Part shown: piece by piece, positions 43,770 to 52,025 of the stretch
How the letters are laid out: every line of letters starts with the position of its first letter
How positions within the stretch are numbered: the stretch's first letter is position 1
Assembly (NCBI RefSeq): GCF_013141695.1
Contig: NZ_WHNY01000075.1
Coordinates: 744,001-808,000 of the forward strand
Direction: 5' to 3'
Length of the DNA: 64,000 nt
Source of the DNA: Paenibacillus plantarum
GTDB lineage: Bacteria; Bacillota; Bacilli; Paenibacillales; NBRC-103111
Program-made: the position numbers and the translations under genes
Notes under the pieces: generated by a model
Database searches by the model: none
The model's input: only the letters and a program-made list of their open reading frames with translations
What the model was told of the DNA's origin: nothing

Positions 43770-45583
43770 CAACGTTTCAGTATTTAAAAGGTCTTATCAT
43801 GTATAAACCTTTTCGATATTTCATTAATGCTCTCGCATGGACCATCATTTATTTGGCACCTATTGCGCCTGGTCTTATTACAAAAGCTTTTTTCGATACG
43901 TTGACAGGGAATGCCACAGTGAAGTTTGGCGTGTGGGGCTTGATCGCGCTGTTGATCGGGGCAGCATTGGGACGAATTCTATTGATCATTATTGGATTCA
44001 TTACGGATGTGCATTTCCGCTTTCGCATGGGGATGCTGCTTCGCCGCAATTTGCTAGAGCATGTCCTCAAGCAACCTGGAGCGCAGGCCATTCCCGTATC
44101 TCCTGGGGAAGCTATCAGTCATTTCCGGGACGATGTAGATCAATCGGAGGAAGCGGTGAGTTGGTCGGTTGATGTGTTTGGGATGACGGTTTTCGCCCTC
44201 GTGTCCGGATACATATTGATTCGTATCGATGCACAAATGACACTTCTCGTATTTATGCCAATCGTTATTGTCATCACGGCAGCTCAACTTGCAACCGTAC
44301 GTTTGCAGAAATATCGCGCTGCGAGTCGGGAATCCACCTCCAAAGTAACGGGGGAGATTAGCGAAATGTTCGGCAATGTGCAGGCCATTCAAGTGGCGGG
44401 TGCTGAGAAGCGAGTGATGGAACGGTTTCACAGCTTCGGTGATCAGCGTCGCAAAGCGATGCTGAAAGATCGACTCATGAGCGAATTGCTCGACTCCGTT
44501 TTCTCGAATTCGGTTAATTTGGGGACGGGACTTTTGCTTCTTTTGGCGGGGACGAAAATGAGAGCAGGGACGTTCACCGTCGGAGATCTCGCGTTGTTTG
44601 TTTACTATTTGACTTTCGTGACACAGTTTATTACGAATGTCGGGAAGTTTATTACGTACTTTAAGCAAATGAGTGTTTCACTAGAGCGATTGACCTTCTT
44701 GTTGCAAGGCGCATCGGCGAAGGTATTGACGATGGTGAAGCCGTTGTATTTGAAGACGGAGCGGGTGAAGGAAGAGCAAGGGCAAGATAAAGATCAAGTT
44801 AGAAATCAAGAGAAAGATCAAGATCAAGAGAATGACAGCGTCGTTGCACCTCCGCTGCAACGATTGGAAGTGAATGGGCTCAGCTACACCTACCCGGATA
44901 CGGGTAGAGGTATCGCTGACATTCACTTCGCCATGCAAAGAGGATCGTTCACCGTCATCACGGGAACGATCGGCTCAGGCAAAACCACGCTGGTTCGTTC
45001 CCTTCTTGGGCTGCTGCCCAAGGAGAGTGGAACGATTGCGTGGAATGGTGTGCCCGTCGAGGATCCGGGCACCTTCTTTACACCGCCGCAGAGCGCATAT
45101 ACCGCGCAGGTGCCGCGGCTATACAGCGATACGCTGCGCAATAATATTTTGCTCGGGCAAGCGGAGCAAGGCGACAGCTTGCAGCAGGCTTTAAACGCGG
45201 CGGTGCTCGAGTTCGACGTCGCGCAGCTGCCTGGCGGGCTGGACACGGTCATCGGCCCGCGCGGGGTGAAGCTCTCCGGCGGCCAAGCGCAGCGGACCGC
45301 CGCGGCACGGATGCTCGTGCGGGACGCCGAGCTGTACGTCTTCGACGACCTCTCGAGCGCGCTCGACGTCGAGACGGAGCAGAAGCTCTGGGAGCGGATG
45401 TTCCAGCGCCGCAGCGATGCGACGTGTCTGGTCGTCTCGCACCGCAAGACCGCGTTGACGCGTGCCGATCACATCATCGTGATGAAGGATGGCCGTATCG
45501 AAGCGGAGGGCACATCGGAGGAACTGCTACGACACAGCTCCACGTTCCGTGAGCTGTGGTACGGGGACGATCGCAAGGCTTAG
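43766..45583 (+). CDS. Heterodimeric ABC exporter subunit, LSGGQ half
   Basis: 605 residues, ATG overlapping the stop of its partner. Membrane domain about 1-310, then a hydrophilic linker rich in Lys, Glu, Gln and Asp (about residues 330-355, QGQDKDQVRNQEKDQDQEN) and an NBD: Walker A GTIGSGKTT, signature KLSGGQAQR, Walker B LYVFDDLSS where the catalytic Glu is Asp, H-loop SHRKTA. This makes the noncanonical ATP site degenerate, complementing the LSAGE of the partner. The last third of the gene (about 45060-45480) is much richer in GC than everything around it. Confidence 0.92.
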   Translation: MTTFQYLKGLIMYKPFRYFINALAWTIIYLAPIAPGLITKAFFDTLTGNATVKFGVWGLIALLIGAALGRILLIIIGFITDVHFRFRMGMLLRRNLLEHVLKQPGAQAIPVSPGEAISHFRDDVDQSEEAVSWSVDVFGMTVFALVSGYILIRIDAQMTLLVFMPIVIVITAAQLATVRLQKYRAASRESTSKVTGEISEMFGNVQAIQVAGAEKRVMERFHSFGDQRRKAMLKDRLMSELLDSVFSNSVNLGTGLLLLLAGTKMRAGTFTVGDLALFVYYLTFVTQFITNVGKFITYFKQMSVSLERLTFLLQGASAKVLTMVKPLYLKTERVKEEQGQDKDQVRNQEKDQDQENDSVVAPPLQRLEVNGLSYTYPDTGRGIADIHFAMQRGSFTVITGTIGSGKTTLVRSLLGLLPKESGTIAWNGVPVEDPGTFFTPPQSAYTAQVPRLYSDTLRNNILLGQAEQGDSLQQALNAAVLEFDVAQLPGGLDTVIGPRGVKLSGGQAQRTAAARMLVRDAELYVFDDLSSALDVETEQKLWERMFQRRSDATCLVVSHRKTALTRADHIIVMKDGRIEAEGTSEELLRHSSTFRELWYGDDRKA

Positions 45584-45743
45584 TCATAGGCGTAGTTTCT
45601 GCACTCTTCGTGATTACCAATAAAGGGAATCCGAGCTGCATCACGAATAGTGAAATAAAGGAAATTTTTCTGTCGTAACTCGAATCACCAATGTCACCTT
45701 CATCATCAACACCGAACACCTAGGCTCTTAAACAAATTAAATC

Positions 45744-45935
45744 AATTAACTGTAAAAACTACAGCTAATCTTTTAAATTTCTTACCTAATTTCAATATAA
45801 CTGGATTTTCTGTAGTTAATTTCACCGGAATTCGCTGAAAACGTTGAAACTCGTGAAATTAGCTGCATATTTTCCTTTTAAATTGTCCAGTGGGGGTGAA
45901 ATCGGCGAAATTACCTACATGTTTTCCATCTATTC
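45744..45935. repeat. Four-core intergenic element, copy 2
   Basis: Cores centred at about 45757, 45808, 45869 and 45921 (spacings 51, 61, 52). The first two are in TTAACTG...ACAGCTAAT orientation and the last two in the reverse (AATTAGCTGCATATTTTCC). Lies in the 498-bp gap between the ABC exporter and amj. The part before it (45584-45743) shows no gene. Confidence 0.8.
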
Positions 45936-45993
45936 CAGGTGCCCCTCCGATCAGAGGGGCGAACCTTTCATTTCCCTCACCACAATCACCAAG

Positions 45994-46034
45994 AAACCCA
46001 CCCAATGTGATCAACAGGAGGTGGGTTTTCGTTT
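45994..46034 (+). terminator. Terminator-like hairpin before amj
   Basis: AAACCCACC/GGTGGGTTT stem with a 17-nt loop, then TCGTTTTCG. It is preceded by a second hairpin, GCCCCTC/GAGGGGC (45941-45960). Confidence 0.6.
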
Positions 46035-46081
46035 TCGCTCTCTTATGCACCTATAACTCTAGTAGAGGATGAACAATTCGC

Positions 46082-46876
46082 ATGATCAACACGCTCATTT
46101 TGGTTTTCATTTTGACCATGATCATTCACACAGCCGAGACACTGTCATACTCGATTCGGTATGCGGGGGTGCGGGTGAACAAACTCGCTGTAGCACTATC
46201 GCTGGTTGGTATCGTCGTGTTGGTATCGCGCACAGCGAACCTGATTCAGGCGCCGATGACAGCGAATTTTGTGGATTTTGCCAAGCATGAGCCCACGTTT
46301 GATTTGGTGCGATATTTACGCATTTCTTTGCTGGCATCGTCAATCGGGACGATTATCGCGATTGCGCTGTTTCCTACTTTTATCAACTTAAGTGCTAGAG
46401 TTATTGCTCGTCTCGAACTTGCAGGATCACTGCCGAAGATGCTCACGAATGTAACCATTTCACAATTGAAGAACACGACCAAATATATCAAAAAGCCCAA
46501 AGTGAAACTAAGCCAGTTCCGTTATCTCGGCATTTCCAAACGATTCCTATTCATCAATATTGTCGTTACAGCGTTCTATTCCGTAGGTGTTCTAGCCTCC
46601 TTATATGCGGCTCATTTATGGCCAGATTATGCAACTACAGCTTCACAAGCGTCGGGTCTGATCAACGGAATTGCGACTATTTTGCTCACCATATTCATTG
46701 ATCCTCAGTTGGGTCTCATTACCGATAAGGCATTGCACGACGAAGAACAACGTAAGCAGCTAGGCAAAATCTACGCTTTACTCATGACTACACGCTTTCT
46801 AGGAACGCTGTTAGCACAAATTTTTCTCGTTCCGTCGGCGTACTTTATTGGCTGGATGGTCCAATTGTTTTTCTAA
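46082..46876 (+). CDS. amj: Lipid II flippase, Amj family
   Basis: 264 residues with about six to seven hydrophobic segments and the family-typical start FILTMIIHTAETLSYSIRYAGVR and RTANLIQAPMTANFVD region. Amj (formerly YdaH, DUF2837) is the alternative lipid II flippase of B. subtilis, induced when MurJ is absent or cell-wall stress activates SigM. It moves lipid-linked peptidoglycan precursors across the membrane. Here it stands alone. A SigM/SigV-type promoter was looked for upstream without a convincing match. GAGGAT lies about 11 bases before the ATG. Confidence 0.88.
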   Translation: MINTLILVFILTMIIHTAETLSYSIRYAGVRVNKLAVALSLVGIVVLVSRTANLIQAPMTANFVDFAKHEPTFDLVRYLRISLLASSIGTIIAIALFPTFINLSARVIARLELAGSLPKMLTNVTISQLKNTTKYIKKPKVKLSQFRYLGISKRFLFINIVVTAFYSVGVLASLYAAHLWPDYATTASQASGLINGIATILLTIFIDPQLGLITDKALHDEEQRKQLGKIYALLMTTRFLGTLLAQIFLVPSAYFIGWMVQLFF

Positions 46877-46962
46877 AAAAGTGTGAAATCCTTTCATTCA
46901 GAAGCCTCACTTGGTATAATAGCCTCTATCATAGTAGCGCAAACAAGAAACGGAGTCCGACC

Positions 46963-47841
46963 ATGAAGAAGTTCAAGAAGTTTTATATTGAAATTACGAG
47001 TGTATGCAATTTGGCTTGTACGTTCTGTCCACAGACGAAGCGTCAAGCGAATTTCATCAAAATAGATACGTTTACGAATATCCTTGATCAAATTAAGCCG
47101 CATACGGATCATATTTATTTGCATGTGAAAGGTGAGCCGCTGCTCCATCCCAAAATCGATGAATTACTCGACCTAAGCCACGAAAAAGGCTTCAAAGTAA
47201 ATATCACAACAAACGGGACGCTCATTAATAAAAATAGGCACAAGCTGCTTGATAAACCGGCGCTTCGCCAAATGAATTTTTCCTTACACAGCTTTGACGG
47301 TCATGAAGGCTCCGAGGATAAGGAAGGTTATGTGACGAGCATTCTGCGTTTTGCCAAGGAAATCGTTGCGAAGTCGAATGTCATTATTTCCTTTCGATTA
47401 TGGAATTTGGATACCGACAATCAAACGAATTTGGAACGGAATCGGAATCGTGAAGTGTTGGAATTGCTAGAGAAAGAGTTCGAACTCGATTACAAAATCG
47501 ATGAGAAATTCGTCCGCGGAACTGGCGTAAAGCTCGCTGATCGTGTGTATCTGAATCAGGATCATGAGTTCCAATGGCCGGATTTGAAAGCGGAGGAGAT
47601 TGAGGGACCTGGCTTCTGCCATGCGCTGCGCAATCAAGCAGGTATTCTCGTTGACGGAACCGTTATTCCTTGTTGTTTAGACGGGGAAGGAGTTATTAAC
47701 TTGGGGAATATTAACCACACGCCATTCTCCGAAATCGTAGAGGGTGAGAGAGCGAATCGGTTATTCGAAGGCTTTTCTAGACGTGAAGTGGTTGAGGAAC
47801 TATGCCGTAAATGTGGATATCGCGAACGTTTTAGCATGTAA
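46963..47841 (+). CDS. Radical SAM/SPASM-like protein
   Basis: 292 residues. Radical SAM cluster CNLACTFC (C15, C19, C22), followed by the GEPLLHPKI glycine motif and TTNGTLI strand. The C-terminal part has cysteines in a SPASM-like arrangement (PGFCHALRNQAGILVDG, VIPCCLDGEG, ELCRKCGYRERF), so an auxiliary Fe-S cluster is probable. SPASM proteins often modify peptides or enzymes, yet no precursor peptide gene is evident beside it. A TATAAT-like box (TGGTATAAT, 46913-46921) lies 42 bases upstream. Single-gene unit with terminator. Confidence 0.88.
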   Translation: MKKFKKFYIEITSVCNLACTFCPQTKRQANFIKIDTFTNILDQIKPHTDHIYLHVKGEPLLHPKIDELLDLSHEKGFKVNITTNGTLINKNRHKLLDKPALRQMNFSLHSFDGHEGSEDKEGYVTSILRFAKEIVAKSNVIISFRLWNLDTDNQTNLERNRNREVLELLEKEFELDYKIDEKFVRGTGVKLADRVYLNQDHEFQWPDLKAEEIEGPGFCHALRNQAGILVDGTVIPCCLDGEGVINLGNINHTPFSEIVEGERANRLFEGFSRREVVEELCRKCGYRERFSM

Positions 47842-47849
47842 AATAAAGG

Positions 47850-47889
47850 CTCATTCCGGACAGCACGTAGGCTGTGGAATGAGTTTTTT
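47850..47889 (+). terminator. Terminator of the radical SAM gene
   Basis: Stem CTCATTCC plus ACAGC with GCTGT plus GGAATGAG, then T6. Confidence 0.85.
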
Positions 47890-47956
47890 GCTTTTAGCCA
47901 TCTTTCATGAGATAATACAAGTTTGATTCTTAACTTAGAGGGTTGGGGGCACACAC

Positions 47957-49903
47957 GTGGGACGTTATCCATTTGCATATGATCATGCACAGCCATATAT
48001 GCAGCAGGTGTCCGACTGGATTGCGGATATCTTTTATGACATTTTACCTGAAGCGGGCTTTGAGGTTCGGGATGAACAGATTTACATGGCGTTTCAGCTA
48101 GAGCGGGCTTATGCTGAGAAGCAGACGATTTTTGCGGAAGCCGGCGTTGGGACAGGCAAAACGTTAGTCTATTTATTATATGCACTATGCTATTCGCGCT
48201 TTACGAAGAAGCCGGCCATCATTGCTTGTGCTGATGAGTCACTCATTGAGCAGCTTGTGAAACCTGGCGGAGATATTGATAAAATTTCTCGCCATTTGAA
48301 TATGGAAATCGATGCACGACTAGCAAAATCACCAGATCAGTATGCCTGTTTGGTCAAGCTAGATGAGGCCAGATTCGGTCATGAAGATACGGGGCTGTAT
48401 CGTGAAGTGTATGAGGGACTTCCTGATTTTGTGCATACGCGTGAAGCGCTACAAACATTCCATGCTTATGGAGATCGCAAAAACTATCCGCAGCTGAACG
48501 ATGAGCAGTGGCACCGCATGAACTGGGATGCTTATCAAGACTGTTTTGTGTGTGATAAGCGGCATCGTTGTGGACAAACCTTGTCGCGTGAATCTTACCG
48601 GAAATCGGCCGATTTAATCATTTGTTCGCATGATTTCTACATGGAGCATGTATGGACATATGACGGAAGAAAGCGTGAAGGACAGCTGCCACTATTGCCG
48701 GATCATTGCACTGTTGTGTTTGACGAAGGACATCTGATGGAATCCGCTGCTCAAAAGGCTTTGACCTATAAGCTGAAGCATATGGTATTCGAGGAATTGG
48801 TCATTCGCTTGTTAAAAGGGGAAGTTCGTGAAACCTTAGCTGTCTGTATTGATCGTGCGATTGAGCAGAGCGAACGTATGTTTGAAGTGTTGGAAAGCTG
48901 TTGTCGCCCGATTGCGGGCTCTGACCGTAAACAAATCGTTATGAGTGATCTCTTGAAAAGAGAGATTCTTACGCTCTGTGATATTTTATCCGAGATTGAA
49001 GAGGAGCTTGTCTTTGAGGGGGAAATGTTTACTCTTAATGACTATCAGCTGAAAATAGTTGAAGAGCATCTAGAAATGATGCAGAAGGCGTTCGCGTTAT
49101 TCCGCAACGATCAATCCTTCATTTGCTGGGCGACGGAAAGTATTACAGGACTGAGTCTTGTTGTAATGCCAAGAACGGTGAAGGAAGTTCTCAAGGAGTA
49201 TGTCTTTTCCTCCAAAATGCCAATCGTGTTCTCGTCGGCTACACTATCCGTAGAGGGTAAGTTCGATTATGTGGCGAACAGCTTAGGCCTTGAGAAATAT
49301 TTATCATTCTCGGTAGACTCACCGTATGACTACGCGGAACGGATGGAAGTAGTAGCTCCTCGTTTCTCGGAGGGGGGAACTTTCCAGGAGAAGATGACTT
49401 CAGCCGCCAGCTTGTTGAAAAGAACAGAAGGCAGAGCGCTTATTTTGTTCCCGACACATCAGGAATTGCAGCGTTTTAAAAAAGAGATGAATGACCGTTC
49501 GGATTGCAAGGATTTAACCTTCTTCTACGAGGGAGATCAAGAAATCTCGCATGTGATTGCATCGTTTCAAGAGAATGAGCACAGTGTGCTGGCTGCGGTT
49601 AGCCTATGGGAGGGACTAGATATTCCGGGTCCATCGCTCTCCAACGTCATCGTCTGGGCGTTGCCGTTCCCTCCGCAAGATCCGGTATTTAATGCGAAGC
49701 GTGAAGCGGCTGTTTCTCCGTATGAAGAAGTCGATATTCCTTATATGCTGCTCAGATTGCGTCAAGGGATGGGTCGATTGATTCGAACGCGAGAAGATAG
49801 TGGGATTATTGCGATTTTCAGCGATGAGTTGTATACGAATGCATCGCTGCGCGAGCATGTGGAACGGGTTCTACCGGCAGGCGTTGTGATGAAGTCGGAA
49901 TAA
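47957..49903 (+). CDS. DinG/XPD-family DNA helicase
   Basis: 648 residues, start GTG 47957. Superfamily 2 Fe-S helicase: Walker A AGVGTGKT (62-69), Fe-S cysteines in QYACLVK and CFVCDKRHRC, the DEAH-type box reads DEGH (VVFDEGHLMES), and C-terminal motifs LFPTHQELQRF, LWEGLDIPG and RQGMGRLIRTREDSG. It lacks the N-terminal exonuclease domain of DinG proteins of Firmicutes, so it resembles the YoaA/XPD form. Expected role is unwinding of DNA or R-loops in repair. Its terminator is at 49924. Confidence 0.9.
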   Translation: MGRYPFAYDHAQPYMQQVSDWIADIFYDILPEAGFEVRDEQIYMAFQLERAYAEKQTIFAEAGVGTGKTLVYLLYALCYSRFTKKPAIIACADESLIEQLVKPGGDIDKISRHLNMEIDARLAKSPDQYACLVKLDEARFGHEDTGLYREVYEGLPDFVHTREALQTFHAYGDRKNYPQLNDEQWHRMNWDAYQDCFVCDKRHRCGQTLSRESYRKSADLIICSHDFYMEHVWTYDGRKREGQLPLLPDHCTVVFDEGHLMESAAQKALTYKLKHMVFEELVIRLLKGEVRETLAVCIDRAIEQSERMFEVLESCCRPIAGSDRKQIVMSDLLKREILTLCDILSEIEEELVFEGEMFTLNDYQLKIVEEHLEMMQKAFALFRNDQSFICWATESITGLSLVVMPRTVKEVLKEYVFSSKMPIVFSSATLSVEGKFDYVANSLGLEKYLSFSVDSPYDYAERMEVVAPRFSEGGTFQEKMTSAASLLKRTEGRALILFPTHQELQRFKKEMNDRSDCKDLTFFYEGDQEISHVIASFQENEHSVLAAVSLWEGLDIPGPSLSNVIVWALPFPPQDPVFNAKREAAVSPYEEVDIPYMLLRLRQGMGRLIRTREDSGIIAIFSDELYTNASLREHVERVLPAGVVMKSE

Positions 49904-49923
49904 AGGTTGAAATAGTTCGCGGA

Positions 49924-49952
49924 AGAGGAGCAGATGACTGCTCCTCTTTTTT
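49924..49952 (+). terminator. Terminator of the helicase gene
   Basis: 9-bp stem AGAGGAGCA/TGCTCCTCT with a 6-nt loop and T6. Confidence 0.9.
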
Positions 49953-49991
49953 GATGTCTTGCATTTTGTATCCCAGGTATCGGAAAAATGC

Positions 49992-50181
49992 AATTAACTG
50001 GAAAATGTACAGCTAATTCAGCTGTTTTGAGACTAAAAGATGAAATAACTGGATTATATGACGTTAATTTGGTGCGGAACGGGCGGAAATAATGAAAACT
50101 GCAAAATTAACAACGTATTTTCCACCTAATCATTCTAAAATCAAATTTTCCGCTGAAATAACTGTGTATTTTCCATCTAAT
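49992..50181. repeat. Four-core intergenic element, copy 3
   Basis: Cores centred at about 50005, 50056, 50117 and 50168 (spacings 51, 61, 51). The first is the clearest, an imperfect palindrome AATTAACTG-GAAAATGTA-CAGCTAATT. Cores three and four are reversed (ACGTATTTTCCACCTAAT, GTGTATTTTCCATCTAAT). Located directly after the helicase terminator and before the 35-bp tandem array. Confidence 0.8.
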
Positions 50182-50202
50182 CCCAGTTTTGGGGCGTGTA
50201 GA

Positions 50203-50565
50203 GGTAAAGGAGATAAGGAAGCGAGAGGTTGATTGGTGGTAAAGGAGATAAAGGAGGCGAGAGGTTGATTGGTGGTAAAGGAGATAAAGGAGGCGAGAGA
50301 TTGATTAGTGGTGAGGGAGATAAGGAGGCGAGAGGTTGATTGGTGGTAAAGGAGATAAGGAGGCGAGAGGTTGATTGGTGATAAAGGAGATAAGGAGGCG
50401 AGAGGTTGATTGGTGGTGAGGGAGTTAAGGAGGCGAGAGGTTGATTGGTGGTAAAGGAGATAAGGAGGCGAGAGGTTGATTGGTGGTAAATGAGTAGAGG
50501 AGGAGAGTGGGTGATTAGTGGTAAAGGAGATAAGTAGGCGATGGGGCTGATTAGAGGTAAAGGAA
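50203..50565 (+). repeat. Tandem array of ten 35/36-bp units
   Basis: Units start at 50203, 50238, 50274, 50310, 50345, 50380, 50415, 50450, 50485 and 50520, with a partial eleventh at 50556. Consensus begins GGTAAAGGAGATAAGGAGGC and ends GAGAGGTTGATTGGT. Units two and three have one extra A, and the last two are more diverged. The plus strand is almost entirely purine plus T, with about one C per unit. The rest of the gap up to 50760 shows no gene. Confidence 0.92.
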
Positions 50566-50775
50566 CCGCATAGCTTGCGGCAATAAGTTTTAAAGCGCGT
50601 TCAAGAATGATAAGTTTTAAGTGGTATGTGAAGTGCAGTTAAAGGAGCGACGAGGATTAGTGGTAAGGGGAAAATGAAGGTCATGCAGGTTAAAAGGTAA
50701 TGGACAGTAGGAATAGATCATTTTTTGCCGCGGCACAGTCTAATGCCTAACAAAAGCGTGTATATATAACATATA

Positions 50776-50790
50776 TTGAAAGCGTTTACA
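50776..50790 (+). promoter_or_regulatory. CcpA-binding site (cre) before the methylcitrate cluster
   Basis: TTGAAAGCGTTTACA matches every position of WTGNAARCGNWWWCA. It follows an AT-rich TATATATAAC (50761-50770) that may contain the -10. It lies 85 bases before the first acyl-CoA dehydrogenase gene. The homologous mmg operon of B. subtilis is glucose-repressed through a similar operator. Confidence 0.8.
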
Positions 50791-50874
50791 ACTTGTCCAA
50801 AGAAGTACGATCGACCCAATCAACCTCGGCCAATCTGGTGTTAGCAGCATGAGCACGTCGAAGGAGGTCGTCGC

Positions 50875-52008
50875 ATGCAATTCTCTTATACCCAAGATCA
50901 GCAAAATATCAGGGCTAAAGTCCGTGAGTTTGCACTCGCGAAGATGGAGCCGACTTCAGAGGAAAGGGATGAATTTGAACGGTTTGATCGAGATATTTTT
51001 GACCGTATGGGAGAGCTTGGATGGTCAGGGATTCCCTGGCCACGTGAATTCGGCGGGGGAGGCTACGATTTTCTCACCTATGCGATGGTGATTGAAGAGC
51101 TTTCTCGTGTCTGTGCGTCAACAGGCGTGATGCTCTCCGTGCATACGTCGCTGGCCAGTTGGGCGATTCATACGTATGGGACAGATGCGCAGAAACAAAG
51201 ATATCTACTGCCCATGGCACAAGGTAAAAAGCTCGGCGCCTACTGTCTGACGGAAAGTGAGTCCGGCTCTGATGCCGGTGCAATGCGCACGACAGCAACG
51301 AAGGAAGGAGATGCCTACGTACTTAACGGTTCCAAGCTATTCGTTACGAATGGCGGTGAGGCAGAGGTTTATATTGTGTTCGCCATAACGGATGCGCAGA
51401 ACAAACAGAAAGGCACCACGGCTTTCATCGTGGAGAAAGGCATGGAAGGGCTTATTTTCGGAATCAAAGAAAATAAGCTCGGGATTCGTTCATCCACAAC
51501 GATGGAGCTGAGGTTTGAAGCATGCAGCGTGCCTGCGGACAACCGATTAGGTCCGGAAGGCGAAGGATTCCGCATCGCGATGCGAAGTCTGGATGGCGGG
51601 CGAATCGGGATTGCCGCACAAGCCACAGGCATCGGCCAAGGGGCCTTGGACGCTGTCATTGCTTATGGTGCGGGAGTCAGCGCGCTCACCGGCGAGCAAT
51701 TCCATGCTCATATATCGGAGATGGCCACGCACATCGAAGGCGCAAGACTGTTGACCTATCAAGCCGCTTGGCGCAAAAGCCAAGGCCTTCCGTATGGGAA
51801 ACAGGCTGCCAGTGCGAAGCTTTTTGCCAGTGATATGGCTGTTCAAGTATGTTTGCGTGCTGTCCAGCTCTGCGGCGTATGGGGTTGCCTGAAGGAGTCG
51901 AAGGTGGAGCGTTATCTGCGAGATGCCAAAGTGACGCAAATTTATGAAGGGACGAATGAGATTCAGCGTATTGTGATTTCGCGTTTGCTGCTTTCTGAAA
52001 CCACGTAG
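50875..52008 (+). CDS. mmgC: Acyl-CoA dehydrogenase (MmgC-like)
   Basis: 377 residues of the FAD-dependent acyl-CoA dehydrogenase family. Visible are the FAD-binding YCLTESESGSDAGAM and LFVTNGGEAEVYIVFA segments, the SGRIG-like DGGRIGIAAQATGIGQGALDA, and the catalytic base Glu in IYEGTNEIQRIVISR. GAAGGAGG stands before the ATG. One segment after GIGQGALDAVIAY is shorter and different from the usual QFG(K/R)PI helix (it reads AGVSALTGEQFHAHI). First gene of the cre-controlled methylcitrate/acyl-CoA cluster, 17 bases before the synthase gene. It probably feeds short acyl-CoA into the pathway. Confidence 0.9.
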   Translation: MQFSYTQDQQNIRAKVREFALAKMEPTSEERDEFERFDRDIFDRMGELGWSGIPWPREFGGGGYDFLTYAMVIEELSRVCASTGVMLSVHTSLASWAIHTYGTDAQKQRYLLPMAQGKKLGAYCLTESESGSDAGAMRTTATKEGDAYVLNGSKLFVTNGGEAEVYIVFAITDAQNKQKGTTAFIVEKGMEGLIFGIKENKLGIRSSTTMELRFEACSVPADNRLGPEGEGFRIAMRSLDGGRIGIAAQATGIGQGALDAVIAYGAGVSALTGEQFHAHISEMATHIEGARLLTYQAAWRKSQGLPYGKQAASAKLFASDMAVQVCLRAVQLCGVWGCLKESKVERYLRDAKVTQIYEGTNEIQRIVISRLLLSETT

Positions 52009-52025
52009 GAAGGGAGAGCGAAAAC

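Noticed and set aside
44054..44668. Long minus-strand frame (204 codons) opposite the second ABC gene
   Set aside because: Fully antisense to the membrane domain of a clear exporter, with low-quality sequence and no ribosome site.
45836..45851. TGAAAACGTTGAAAC as a third cre site
   Set aside because: Several consensus positions are broken and it lies within a repeat element away from a promoter.
50742..50777. SigE-type promoter before the methylcitrate cluster (as in B. subtilis mmg)
   Set aside because: CATATATT resembles a SigE -10, but no matching -35 stands 13-15 bases upstream.
51522..51833. Arg/His-rich open frame inside the acyl-CoA dehydrogenase gene
   Set aside because: Typical shadow frame of a well-defined gene, with no start signals.
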